The notes under the pieces were generated by a model. The model was not told the origin of the DNA. It saw only the letters and a list, made by a program, of their open reading frames with translations, and did not search any database. The position numbers and the translations under genes are program-made. Below, piece after piece: positions 6,617 through 14,614 of a DNA stretch of 19,476 bases (its first letter is position 1; the number at the start of each line of letters is the position of its first letter). Source of the stretch: Candidatus Baldrarchaeota archaeon (lineage in GTDB: Archaea; Asgardarchaeota; Baldrarchaeia; Baldrarchaeales; DXJG01); NCBI GenBank assembly GCA_030587435.1, contig JAUQZC010000063.1, positions 1 through 19,476 of the forward strand. Reading direction: 5' to 3'.

Positions 6617-6882
6617 CCAAACAGGCAGTAAAGAAACATTTGCGTATGAGAACTAGTGGCAATAAACAAGGTTTCTAGGTTTACAATACTTGAATTGATG
6701 TCGACAGAATTCTGTTACGTTCAACTGTAATAAAGTGATTTTAAAACCATTTAAAGAATGTAATATTTAAGTGAAAGAATCTTCACAGCTCTTCTAAAAT
6801 TTAATATTTACTTATTTCCATGTAGTTTTTAAACTAAGAAAACGAGTGAAAAACATCTCAATGTATTTTAGTCTGCATAATA
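6617..6882. other. Non-coding AT-rich stretch before the sugar-transport operon
   Basis: About 265 bases with only very short reading frames (the longest, about 24 codons near 6655-6730, has no ribosome-binding site or family resemblance). No RNA gene or repeat was recognised. It probably combines decayed sequence from the preceding unit with the upstream control region of the ABC transporter operon. Confidence 0.4.
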
Positions 6883-6892
6883 CTTATATATT
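6883..6892 (+). promoter_or_regulatory. TATA box of the sugar ABC transporter operon
   Basis: CTTATATATT lies about 50 bases before the ATG at 6939. A start of transcription near 6910-6915 would give a leader of some 25-30 bases carrying the ribosome-binding site GAGGGATC (6926-6933). It is the only strong TATA element upstream of the four-gene operon. Confidence 0.6.
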
Positions 6893-6938
6893 TATCCTAA
6901 AGAAATATCCTTAACAATAGGTAGAGAGGGATCTCTGA

Positions 6939-8222
6939 ATGAGAAAAGATGTCCTTGGAATAATTTTGGTTATAGTGATAGTAGTTGCAGGGGTAGTAGG
7001 TTATTACATGTTCTTCAGGCCAAAGCCAACAAAGATTGTCTGGGTTTCTACGCAACTTAATCCACCGGAGGAACAAGCAGTCATCAAAGATATCTTAGAG
7101 GACTTTAAGAAGGAAACTGGTATTGAGGTAGAGTTTGTTCCAATTTCATACTCCGATCTATCAATTAGGCTTGAAGCTGAAATGGAAGCTGGAAACGTTT
7201 CTATTGATCTCATTGGAGAACTGCATGGAGGATTAGACTATTTCAACTCAAAGGGTTGGCTTATGGATCTAAGTGACATGCCCGAGTTAACTGGAAGAAC
7301 ATTCATCTCAACTTTTGAAGACTACGCTACAATCGATGGAAAGAAGGTTTACATCCCATGGATGAGCGCCACCTACGTAATGGTAATTAACAAAGAAGCC
7401 TTTAACCATCTTCCAGACGGTTTAACAAAAGATGACATTATAAATGGGACAGAAAATTGGACGTACGACAACTTCTTAGAATGGGCGAAAAAACTCAAAA
7501 CGGATACACATTCTCCGCAGGTTGGTTTCCCTGCTGGGTCAAAGGGATTGTTTGTAAGATTTCTACACGGCTATTTGTATCCATCCTACACGGGAGCGCA
7601 AGCCAAATACTTTAACAGCACAGACGCGGTAACGATGTGGAACTATCTTGACCAACTTTGGGAATATGTACATCCATCGAGCACCACTTGGGATGCCATG
7701 GCTGACCCTCTGCTTAAAGGAGATGTTTTGGTTGCTTGGGACCACACAGCAAGAATCAAAAGTGCAATCACAGAAAAACCAGAGAATTTCGTTGTAGTTC
7801 CGGTGCCAAGAGGACCAAAGGGAAGAGGATTCATTCTAGTTGTTGCTGGATTAGCTATTCCAAAGAATGCTCCAAACCCAGATGCAGCTTGGAAGCTAAT
7901 TGAATATTTGACAAGGCCAGAAATACAGAATGAAATCCTAGAAGGGGTGGGATTCTTCCCAACAGTTGTAGAGGCAAGTGAAAAACTACCAGAAGGCCCG
8001 CTAAAAATTTTAGCTGAGGGCGTTGCAACGCAGTCAGCTACATCAGATGCGGTAGTTGCGATGATTCCGAACTTGGGTGCAAAGGGTGGCGATTTCAAAG
8101 ACATTTATAGGACTGCGTGGGATAGAATTGTTTTAAAAGATGAAGACCCAGCGACCGTTACAACGGATTTGGCTGATGATTTATGGGCTCTCTTTGAAGA
8201 AGTTGGTATTGAAATTCCGTGA
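6939..8222 (+). CDS. ABC sugar transporter, membrane-anchored substrate-binding protein (family 1)
   Basis: The extracellular receptor of the importer, 427 residues. Residues 5-26 form a hydrophobic segment (GIILVIVIVVAGVVGYYMFF) after a short MRKDV. There is no lipobox cysteine, so the protein is probably held by an uncleaved N-terminal anchor or processed by an archaeal signal peptidase. The mature part starts with KIVWVSTQLNPPEEQAVIKD, the usual beginning of a family 1 solute-binding protein, and contains DLIGELHGGLDYF, YIPWMSATYVMVINKEAF and the conserved GLAIPKNAPNPDAAWKLIEYL near residue 310. N-x-S/T sites hint at glycosylation. Family members bind maltose, trehalose, other oligosaccharides or glycerol-3-phosphate; the aromatic-rich middle fits a sugar, but the ligand is unknown. 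The permeases follow 13 bases downstream. Confidence 0.92.
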   Translation: MRKDVLGIILVIVIVVAGVVGYYMFFRPKPTKIVWVSTQLNPPEEQAVIKDILEDFKKETGIEVEFVPISYSDLSIRLEAEMEAGNVSIDLIGELHGGLDYFNSKGWLMDLSDMPELTGRTFISTFEDYATIDGKKVYIPWMSATYVMVINKEAFNHLPDGLTKDDIINGTENWTYDNFLEWAKKLKTDTHSPQVGFPAGSKGLFVRFLHGYLYPSYTGAQAKYFNSTDAVTMWNYLDQLWEYVHPSSTTWDAMADPLLKGDVLVAWDHTARIKSAITEKPENFVVVPVPRGPKGRGFILVVAGLAIPKNAPNPDAAWKLIEYLTRPEIQNEILEGVGFFPTVVEASEKLPEGPLKILAEGVATQSATSDAVVAMIPNLGAKGGDFKDIYRTAWDRIVLKDEDPATVTTDLADDLWALFEEVGIEIP

Positions 8223-8235
8223 AGAAGGGGTGTAG

Positions 8236-9087
8236 ATGAAAGAAAAACCCGAACTTCTCCCTTATTTTTTAATTTTGCCTGCTTTTGCTTATATGATGTT
8301 CTTTGTCGGCTATCCATTAATGCAGGCTCTCATTTTAGCGTTTACCAAGGAAGGTGTGTTTTCACTATATAATATCCAAAGAACCTTCAATGATTATTAT
8401 TTTCGAGATGCTCTTAAGTTTACTCTTGCTTTAGCTGCGGTTATCGTTCCAACTCAAGTTGTTTTGGCGTTAATTTTAAGTTTAGCCATGAGTAAAATGT
8501 TTAAGGGAAGAGATTTAGTTCTTTATACTATTGTCATACCTCTTACTATAAGTGACGTTGCTGCTGGTTTAATTTGGTATTCTATGTTGTCGTCTCACGG
8601 TTTCTTGAACAAGTTTCTAATAAGTATTGGAGTAATTGACCGACCCATTTACTTTTTCGGTTATCAATTTAGACACATGGAATTTTTAGCAATTTTTTTG
8701 ACAGAGATTTGGAGAGCAACCGCAATAGTTTTTGTTATTATTTTTGCGGGGCTTCAAATGATAAGTAGCGAATATCTTGAAGCTGCAGAAGTCTTTGGTG
8801 CAGGTTATTGGACAAGGTTAAGGCGAATAGTGTTCCCCTTATTAAAGCCTAGCATCCAAAGCGCCTTAATCATAAGAACGCTCTTTGCAATGCAGGTTTT
8901 TGGTGTTGTTTGGATATTAGCTGGAAGAGATATTCCTGTTTTGGCTGGTGAAGGTTTCTACCAATTAACGGAAATAAAAGATTACGGGGTTGCATCTATA
9001 TATACCTTAGTAATCGCGGGGATCTCAATTCTTCTCGCTGCATTATACATTAAGTTCTTTAAAGCTGAATATCTGGAGGTAGAATAA
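8236..9087 (+). CDS. ABC sugar transporter permease 1 (MalF/UgpA type)
   Basis: An integral membrane protein of 283 residues with about six membrane helices, the size of compact MalF/UgpA/ThuF-type permeases that lack the large MalF periplasmic loop. The start fits: MKEKPELLPYFLILPAFAYM runs directly into helix 1. The cytoplasmic EAA loop, which docks on the ATPase, is visible as EYLEAAEVFGAGYWTRLRRI followed by VFPLLKPSIQSA (about residues 178-210). The start follows a GAAGGGGTGTAG stretch. Its last base overlaps the first base of the next permease (TAATG), so the two are translationally coupled and form a heterodimer. Substrate specificity is set mainly by the binding protein and is unknown. 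Confidence 0.92.
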   Translation: MKEKPELLPYFLILPAFAYMMFFVGYPLMQALILAFTKEGVFSLYNIQRTFNDYYFRDALKFTLALAAVIVPTQVVLALILSLAMSKMFKGRDLVLYTIVIPLTISDVAAGLIWYSMLSSHGFLNKFLISIGVIDRPIYFFGYQFRHMEFLAIFLTEIWRATAIVFVIIFAGLQMISSEYLEAAEVFGAGYWTRLRRIVFPLLKPSIQSALIIRTLFAMQVFGVVWILAGRDIPVLAGEGFYQLTEIKDYGVASIYTLVIAGISILLAALYIKFFKAEYLEVE

Positions 9088-9920
9088 TGGATGGTGAAAT
9101 AAAATATGCCTTAAAGCAGGTGGCATTCTATGCGTTAATTTTCACGTTTGCTGCATGGATAGCTATTCCCTTAATCGTTTCGATGCTTTATGCTTTTGCA
9201 GTTCCAAGTGAATATTATGATCCGAGTAAAGTTATTCCTTTAAAATTCACTCCAAGACACGTTGAAATTTTGTTAATCACCCTAGGTGCTTTGGATGCGA
9301 TAAAAAACAGTATTTTTGTGGCTTTGTTAACGATAGCAATAAGCTTTGCCCTAGGTATTCCAGCTGGCTATGCGATTGCCAAGTTCATTTTCCCAGGGAA
9401 AGATTCTATAAAGCTTTTAATTGTTGCTTTAAGAATGTTTCCAATCCCGGTGATGGCAATTCCTTTAGTAGTGCTTTACATAAGACTTCACTTAATTGAC
9501 ACGCTTATAGGAGTTGCTTTGGCTCACACAGCAATGGCTTTGCCTTTCGTAATTCTTATTACATCAAGCATCTTTGCCGGGGTTTCTAAGGAATACGAAG
9601 AAGCTGCTTTAATTTTTGGGTTAACAAGATTTGGTGCATTCCTAAAAATAACTTTACCGCTAGCTTTACCTGGACTGGCAGCAGCAGCAATGTTTACCTT
9701 TGTTATTTCTTGGAACGAAGTTTTTGTGGCCTCTGTACTAACTCTGTATAATAGAACTTTACCTGCTCATGTTCTCTTAATTATTGCTGGCGCGAGTGGG
9801 GGTGCTGCACCAGACTACTATAAGTTTGCTGCTGCATTTATCATGACTTTACCAGCTATACTCTTTATACTTGTTGCAAGGAAGTATTTAATTACCATGT
9901 GGGGCATAACACTTAAGTGA
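9087..9920 (+). CDS. ABC sugar transporter permease 2 (MalG/UgpE type)
   Basis: The second membrane subunit, 277 residues with about six helices. The EAA loop is EYEEAALIFGLTRFGAFLKI then TLPLALPGLAAAA. The segment SWNEVFVASVL near residue 215 is the usual conserved sequence of MalG-type permeases. It starts with the ATG of a TAATG overlap and has GGAGGT at 9075-9080 inside the upstream gene, so expression of both permeases is matched. The ATPase gene starts 15 bases after its stop. The C-terminus ends with LITMWGITLK, like homologues whose last residues contact the ATPase. Confidence 0.92.
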   Translation: MDGEIKYALKQVAFYALIFTFAAWIAIPLIVSMLYAFAVPSEYYDPSKVIPLKFTPRHVEILLITLGALDAIKNSIFVALLTIAISFALGIPAGYAIAKFIFPGKDSIKLLIVALRMFPIPVMAIPLVVLYIRLHLIDTLIGVALAHTAMALPFVILITSSIFAGVSKEYEEAALIFGLTRFGAFLKITLPLALPGLAAAAMFTFVISWNEVFVASVLTLYNRTLPAHVLLIIAGASGGAAPDYYKFAAAFIMTLPAILFILVARKYLITMWGITLK

Positions 9921-9935
9921 AAGTGAGGTGCAAAA

Positions 9936-11054
9936 ATGGTCAAGGTCAGACTTGAAAATTTGAAAAAATATTTTGTCGATAGAGGAAAAATAAAAAGGGC
10001 GGTTGACGGGATAAACCTAACAATAAACGATGGAGAGTTTTTAGTTCTTTTAGGTCCGAGCGGATGTGGTAAAACAACAACACTAAGGTGCATCGCTGGT
10101 TTATGGAAGCCTACTGATGGGAGAATTTACTTTGATGAAAGAGATGTAACCTACTTGCCTCCGAAAGATAGAAATGTTTCAATGGTCTTTCAGAGCTACG
10201 CAGTTTGGCCTCACATGAAAGTTTACGAGAACATCGCTTTTCCCTTAGAAGTCAAGAAATATCCTAAAGAGGAGATTGATGAGAAAGTAAAATGGGCAGC
10301 GGAACTCCTGCAAATTGACGCTCTTTTAGATAGATATCCAAGTCAGCTAAGTGGTGGTCAAAGGCAGAGAGTTGCAGTTGCAAGAGCAATCGTCGTGGAG
10401 CCAGAAGTTTTGCTTATGGATGAGCCGTTAAGCAATTTAGATGCAAGGCTTAGGGTTATGATGCGTGCTGAAATTAAAAAGCTTCAGGAGAGGTTAAAGG
10501 TTACAACGATTTACGTTACTCATGATCAAGTTGAGGCTATGACGATGGGTGATAGGATAGCGGTAATGAATGAGGGAAAACTTTTACAAGTAGCATCACC
10601 GTCTGACGTTTACCTTAAGCCCAAATTACTCTTTGTTGCAAGCTTTATTGGAGCTCCTGAAATCAATTTGTTAGAGGCTACGGTTAAGGAGCACGGTTCT
10701 ACTTTGGTCTTAGAGGGAGAAGGCTTTGAATTTCCACTTACAGAGGAATTTACATCTCTATTAAGAGGTTATGTAGATAAGTCTGTAATTGTGGGGGTAA
10801 GACCAGAACATCTAATGGTTGAAGGAATTTCTGATGTCTCTCGTGTTAAAAATAAGGCGCAAATAAAGGGAGTGGTTGACTTTGTTGAAGCTTTGGGAAC
10901 AGATACCATTGTTCATGCTAATGTTGGGGGGAAAATAGTTAAAGTTAAAATCCCAGGAGCAGCAGATGTTCCTATTGGACGAGAAATCAAAATAATAGTT
11001 GATTTAGACAGATTACATGTTTTTGATAAACGAACAGAAAGGGCAATAGTATGA
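9936..11054 (+). CDS. ABC sugar transporter ATPase (MalK/UgpC type)
   Basis: The cytoplasmic motor of the importer, 372 residues. Walker A GPSGCGKT is at 40-47, Q-loop Gln86, signature LSGGQ at 138-142, Walker B LLMDEP at 159-164, D-loop SNLDA and the switch His196 (VTHDQVEAMTMGDR). All catalytic residues are intact. After about residue 240 comes the TOBE/MOP regulatory region, with VGVRPEHLMVEG, characteristic of MalK/UgpC/MsmX ATPases used for oligosaccharides and polyols. GAGGTG precedes the ATG by five bases. It is the last gene of the operon, and the sequence after its stop folds into hairpins. Some such ATPases serve several importers; here a complete cognate set is present. Confidence 0.95.
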   Translation: MVKVRLENLKKYFVDRGKIKRAVDGINLTINDGEFLVLLGPSGCGKTTTLRCIAGLWKPTDGRIYFDERDVTYLPPKDRNVSMVFQSYAVWPHMKVYENIAFPLEVKKYPKEEIDEKVKWAAELLQIDALLDRYPSQLSGGQRQRVAVARAIVVEPEVLLMDEPLSNLDARLRVMMRAEIKKLQERLKVTTIYVTHDQVEAMTMGDRIAVMNEGKLLQVASPSDVYLKPKLLFVASFIGAPEINLLEATVKEHGSTLVLEGEGFEFPLTEEFTSLLRGYVDKSVIVGVRPEHLMVEGISDVSRVKNKAQIKGVVDFVEALGTDTIVHANVGGKIVKVKIPGAADVPIGREIKIIVDLDRLHVFDKRTERAIV

Positions 11055-11056
11055 GG

Positions 11057-11120
11057 GAAAGACTCGGAACTCCTGGTGGAGAAGGATCGAGAAGTTCTTT
11101 CACGGTTTGGGACGTGTTTT
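11057..11120 (+). terminator. Structured 3' tail and U-tract after the ABC operon
   Basis: Just after the ATPase stop, nested complementary segments can form one bulged hairpin. GAAAGA (11057-11062) pairs with TCTTTC (11096-11101), CTCG (11063-11066) with CGAG (11088-11091), and CTCC (11070-11073) with GGAG (11078-11081) around a TGGT loop. Next to it, CACG (11101-11104) and CGTG (11113-11116) form a small hairpin followed at once by TTTT (11117-11120). More T runs follow at 11127-11138. The place is between convergent operons, so this is most simply a terminator or stabilising 3' structure. Each stem is short and chance pairing is possible. Confidence 0.4.
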
Positions 11121-11219
11121 AAGATGATTTTTCATTTTCCAGTTTAAACTCAATTTTGGAGAATTTTGATGCTTATAATTCTAAGAAGTTTTGTTATATT
11201 TTGAATGGATATGTGAATT

Positions 11220-12221
11220 TTATAGGTAAATGCATTTTCTTGTTTTAGAGGATTTGTAAGCTGCCAGCACAATTGCAAGGTTTTTTTTGGCATCTTCCCC
11301 GGTAATTGGGGGGTCTTTGTTTTGTATGATTGATTGTATGAAGAGGTTTACGATATTTTCAACGTCGGTTCTCTCCCAGTATATTTTTTCTGCTTTGTCT
11401 TGGTAAACTGTGAAATCTGGATAAGCTGTTCTTATATCGAAAAACCCCTCTTTTCCCATTAAATGATACTTTATTTCAAGTCCGTAGGAGTAGCCCTTTG
11501 GATTGCCCCATCCAGCATTTAAAACTGCAACGACACCGTTTTTAAACTCCAAAACTGCAATTCCAATGTCATCCACTGGAAATCCGTAAATTTTCGATCC
11601 TATGTCTGCGTAAATTCTCTTGGGCTCACTTTCGGTCAACCATAAGAGAGAATCAATTCCGTGAGGAGCTGTATCCATGAACCCGCCGCCACCTGCTTTT
11701 CTTTCATCTAAAAACCAGCTTAAATCTAACCCTTCTAGGAAGATTGGTGGTTTTACATATTCTGATATTGTATAAATATATTCTAATTCGCCGATTTCTC
11801 CAGCTTTTATCATATCTTTAACTTTCATTAAGGGTGTTGTAAATCGTGGATTAAAGGGAACCATTAGTTTTACGTCGTTTTTCCTTGCTGCTCTTATTAT
11901 TTCATCAGCATCGTCAAGTGTTAGCGCTATAGGCTTCTCTAAAAGGATATGTTTTTTCTCTTCTGCTGCTCTAATAGCAACTTCCTTATGTCTATAAGTT
12001 TCAATGGCAATGTACACAGCATCGACTTTTTCGTCTTTTAGAAGGTTCTCATAGTTCTCATAGAATTTGGCTTTAAACCTTTGGGCTTCCCTTTTTGCAA
12101 CATTACTATTAGAGCCGTCTCCAGAAATCGCGTAAACTTCAGCTGTTGGGCTATTATTTATAGTTGGAACGTATCTTAAAGCGTGAGGATGGGCATAACT
12201 TATAATTCCAAACCTAATCAT
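11220..12221 (-). CDS. Gfo/Idh/MocA-family oxidoreductase (1)
   Basis: An NAD(P)-dependent sugar or polyol dehydrogenase of about 333 residues. The N-terminal Rossmann fold has a divergent loop (FGIISYAHPHALRYVP) in place of the classical GxGxxG. The family's EKP motif, carrying the catalytic-site lysine, is in LLEKPIAL (Lys97), and the C-terminal half contains GGGGFMDTAPHGIDSLLWL with the conserved D-x3-HG-x-D. The AHPHA variant is a known branch of the family. GGGAGGT stands six bases before the second of two adjacent ATGs (12221) but only three before the first (12224), so 12221 is preferred. It follows the second oxidoreductase by about ten bases. Position opposite a sugar importer suggests a role in handling the imported sugar, but the substrate is unknown. 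Confidence 0.88.
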   Translation of the reverse strand: MIRFGIISYAHPHALRYVPTINNSPTAEVYAISGDGSNSNVAKREAQRFKAKFYENYENLLKDEKVDAVYIAIETYRHKEVAIRAAEEKKHILLEKPIALTLDDADEIIRAARKNDVKLMVPFNPRFTTPLMKVKDMIKAGEIGELEYIYTISEYVKPPIFLEGLDLSWFLDERKAGGGGFMDTAPHGIDSLLWLTESEPKRIYADIGSKIYGFPVDDIGIAVLEFKNGVVAVLNAGWGNPKGYSYGLEIKYHLMGKEGFFDIRTAYPDFTVYQDKAEKIYWERTDVENIVNLFIQSIIQNKDPPITGEDAKKNLAIVLAAYKSSKTRKCIYL

Positions 12222-12234
12222 CATTCTACCTCCC

Positions 12235-13287
12235 TTACGGAACTTCTTTTTTAATGCAAGGATTTTGCGGTTCCATTTTGATGGGTTCGCCCTTTTTTGT
12301 GGAGTTTATGGCTTTTTCAGCTATTTCTAAAGCTATCTTTGAATCGTAAGCTGTAACAATGGGCTCTTTTTCTTTTGTTATGCATTCTAAGAAATGTTTT
12401 ATTTCTCTTTCAAAGGCATCTGGGAAAGTTGAGAGCATTGGAGAAAAACGTGGCATTTCAAATTGATTTTTAACAATGCCAATAATCGGCGTGTCCATGG
12501 GAATGTATTTAATTCTTCCGTTTTTACCTATGATGTCTAAATAATGGTAAAATACTCCGTATCGAGCTGGGTATGGATATGCCCAGCTCACTTCAGCTAT
12601 TCCTGTTTGTCCTCCATCAAATTTAATTATCATAGTGAAATGGTCGTAGGTATTGTTTGTTATTGCTTCTTTTCTTATCATTTTTCCAATACCGAAAACT
12701 TCTATGGGCTCACTTTCAAAATACCATCTTAAAAAGTCTGTAATGTGGACGCCTAAATCTATTGCAACTCCTCCGCTTTTATCTGGCTTCCAATACCAAT
12801 AATCCCCTGGGAAAGGTAATCTTTGAAATTCGGACTTCTTTATCTGCATTGGTAATATATTCCTTGTTTTAATTACTTCCTTTATTTGCATCCATCTTTT
12901 GTCGAAGCGCCTTACATGCCCGACGAAAAGATTTAAACTCTCTTTTTCTGCTGTTTTTATCATTTTTTCAGCTTCCTCAGAGGTTAAAGCAATCGGTTTT
13001 TCAACAATGACGTGTTTTCCGCTCTTTAGAGATTTAATTGCCAGTTCTGCATGCGTATAAGTCGGTGTCAGAATCTCAACGACATCTAAATCCAAGTCGA
13101 GAAATTCGTCTAACTTCGTGTAATAACTTGCATTAAACTCTTTTGCTGCTTGTTTAGCTCTCTCCTCCTTAATATCCATAAAAGCAATAACTTTGACATT
13201 TTCCAGTTTCTTTAATACGTGTTTATGTGCTAAATTAAAAATATTTCCGCACCCGATGACTCCAACTCGGAGTTTTTCCTTCATCAT
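12235..13287 (-). CDS. Gfo/Idh/MocA-family oxidoreductase (2)
   Basis: A second NAD(P)-dependent dehydrogenase, 350 residues, with the canonical features. Rossmann loop GVIGCGNIF is at 9-17, EKP in VIVEKPIAL (96-98) with catalytic-site Lys97, and GGVAIDLGVHITDFLRWYF near 185-205 with the D-x3-H-x2-D residues. Family members oxidise or isomerise inositols, glucose derivatives, UDP-sugars and others; a sequence-only reading cannot choose among them. GGAGG lies six bases before the first ATG (13287), which fixes the start. It is the first gene of a two-gene - strand operon and shares a control region of about 80 bases with the divergent glycosyltransferase. It differs clearly from its neighbour, so the two are not a recent duplication and probably catalyse different steps. 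Confidence 0.9.
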   Translation of the reverse strand: MMKEKLRVGVIGCGNIFNLAHKHVLKKLENVKVIAFMDIKEERAKQAAKEFNASYYTKLDEFLDLDLDVVEILTPTYTHAELAIKSLKSGKHVIVEKPIALTSEEAEKMIKTAEKESLNLFVGHVRRFDKRWMQIKEVIKTRNILPMQIKKSEFQRLPFPGDYWYWKPDKSGGVAIDLGVHITDFLRWYFESEPIEVFGIGKMIRKEAITNNTYDHFTMIIKFDGGQTGIAEVSWAYPYPARYGVFYHYLDIIGKNGRIKYIPMDTPIIGIVKNQFEMPRFSPMLSTFPDAFEREIKHFLECITKEKEPIVTAYDSKIALEIAEKAINSTKKGEPIKMEPQNPCIKKEVP

Positions 13288-13333
13288 GGATGTCCTCCAC
13301 CGTTAGGAACAAAAATATTAAATTTTTATTCAG

Positions 13334-13341
13334 TTATAAAC
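13334..13341 (+). promoter_or_regulatory. TATA box of the glycosyltransferase gene
   Basis: TTATAAAC lies 30-38 bases before the chosen start at 13372, predicting a very short leader that still includes GGAGG (13360-13364). The same 80-base gap must hold the promoter of the divergent oxidoreductase operon (A/T-rich box near 13310-13330 on the - strand), so the two transcription units may be co-regulated. Confidence 0.5.
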
Positions 13342-13371
13342 CCTTGGGTAGTTGAATTTGGAGGAATGAAA

Positions 13372-14514
13372 ATGAAGATCATGGTTGGAATTCCAAGCTA
13401 TAATAATGCTGACACAATTGGTTTCGTGGTTAAACAAGTGGCAGAAGGCTTGAAAAAACATTTTGGGGGAGGAATAATAGCTAATGCTGATGGGGGAAGT
13501 AAAGACGGGACAAGAGATGTTGTTTTAAATGTAAAAGTTCCAAAAGAGGTTGAAGTTTTAAGTTTTGTTTACAAGTGGCCAATTCCTGGAAAGGGGAGTG
13601 CAATGAAAGAGTTAATGGAGCTTGCAAGGGAAAAAGATGTTGATATTTTAATTTTTGTTGACAGTGATTTGAGAAGCATTGCTCCAGAGTGGATTTACAA
13701 GTTTGCGAAACCCGTCATGGATGGATTTGATTTTGTTGCTCCTTTCTACATAAGACACAAGTATGATGCAACGATAACAAATAACATTGCCTTTCCAATG
13801 ACCACGGCTTTGTACGGGTTTAAAATTAGGCAACCTATTGGAGGAGACTTTGGAATAAGTTCAAAACTATTTGATGTTTATTTGAGGGATGAGAACGTTT
13901 GGAAAACTGATGTTGCTAAATTTGGTGTGGATATTTTCTTAACAACCACGGCGTTAGCTGAAGGGTTTAAAGTCACTCAAGTATCTCTAGGAGCAAAAAT
14001 ACATAACCCAAAAGACCCAGCTCAAAGCTTAGGTCCTATGTTTAATCAAGTTGTTGGAACCCTCTTTATGCTGATGAAAAAGTATGAGAACATTTGGAGA
14101 AACGTGAAGGAAATTAAGGATATATCAATTATTGGGAAAATAGAAAGAACTGAACCAGAAGAAGTTAAGGTTGATCTCGAAAGATTGAAAATTAAGGCAA
14201 GAGAAGGCTTTGAGAAAAATAAGGAAATTTTACAAAAAGTTCTTTCAAAAAACACGTTTGAAGGTTTAAAAAGGGCGTTAAAAACATTTGATCTTGATGA
14301 TGTCCTTTGGAGCCACGTTTTATACGATGCTGCAGCTGCCTATAAAAGAGGTGTTCTAAAAACCCTTGAATCCTTAGTTCCACTTTACTTTGCAAAAACA
14401 GCTAACTTCGTTGAAAAAACTAAAGATATGAACAGTTTAGAAGCTGAACAGATAATTGAAGAAAGAGCGAGGACATTCCTAAAAGAGAAAAGTTATCTGT
14501 TGGCAAGGTGGTAG
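13372..14514 (+). CDS. GT-A glycosyltransferase, mannosylglycerate/glucosylglycerate synthase-like
   Basis: A soluble GT-A enzyme of 380 residues. Visible are MVGIPSYNNADTIG at the nucleotide-sugar site, GKGSAM (73-78), the metal-binding FVDSDL with Asp97-Ser-Asp99, YIRHKYDATIT (127-136), QPIGGDFGIS (154-163) and FGVDIFLTTTALAEGF. The order GKG, DxD, RHx5-6DAxIT, QPxGG and GxD resembles the mannosylglycerate synthase of Rhodothermus (family GT78), and more distantly glucosyl-3-phosphoglycerate synthases (GT81). The extra C-terminal helical third is also shared with GT78. These enzymes make compatible solutes from GDP-mannose or NDP-glucose and glycerate. No phosphatase gene lies beside it, which fits the one-step GT78 route. 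The frame starts at 13366, but GGAGG is one base from that ATG and seven from 13372, so 13372 is chosen. Donor and acceptor are inferred. Confidence 0.75.
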   Translation: MKIMVGIPSYNNADTIGFVVKQVAEGLKKHFGGGIIANADGGSKDGTRDVVLNVKVPKEVEVLSFVYKWPIPGKGSAMKELMELAREKDVDILIFVDSDLRSIAPEWIYKFAKPVMDGFDFVAPFYIRHKYDATITNNIAFPMTTALYGFKIRQPIGGDFGISSKLFDVYLRDENVWKTDVAKFGVDIFLTTTALAEGFKVTQVSLGAKIHNPKDPAQSLGPMFNQVVGTLFMLMKKYENIWRNVKEIKDISIIGKIERTEPEEVKVDLERLKIKAREGFEKNKEILQKVLSKNTFEGLKRALKTFDLDDVLWSHVLYDAAAAYKRGVLKTLESLVPLYFAKTANFVEKTKDMNSLEAEQIIEERARTFLKEKSYLLARW

Positions 14515-14558
14515 CTTTATATTTCTCTTACTTTATTAGAAAAAGTTTTGACAACTTA

Positions 14559-14566
14559 AAATATAT
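14559..14566 (+). promoter_or_regulatory. TATA box before the frameshifted small gene
   Basis: AAATATAT preceded by TT lies about 50 bases before the ATG at 14615, with a ribosome-binding site GGTG at 14607-14610. Together they suggest that a working transcription unit once stood, or still stands, here. Confidence 0.4.
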
Positions 14567-14614
14567 AGAAACAGTTCAGTAGAAGATGTAACGGCCCGAT
14601 TAAAAAGGTGTAAG

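Noticed and set aside
7643..8104. A long - strand frame (153 codons) inside the substrate-binding protein gene.
   Set aside because: It is fully antisense to a strongly supported gene and has Ser/Pro-rich shadow composition.
13308..13330. A/T-rich near-palindrome between the divergent dehydrogenase and glycosyltransferase genes.
   Set aside because: It consists only of A and T runs, so its symmetry carries little information.
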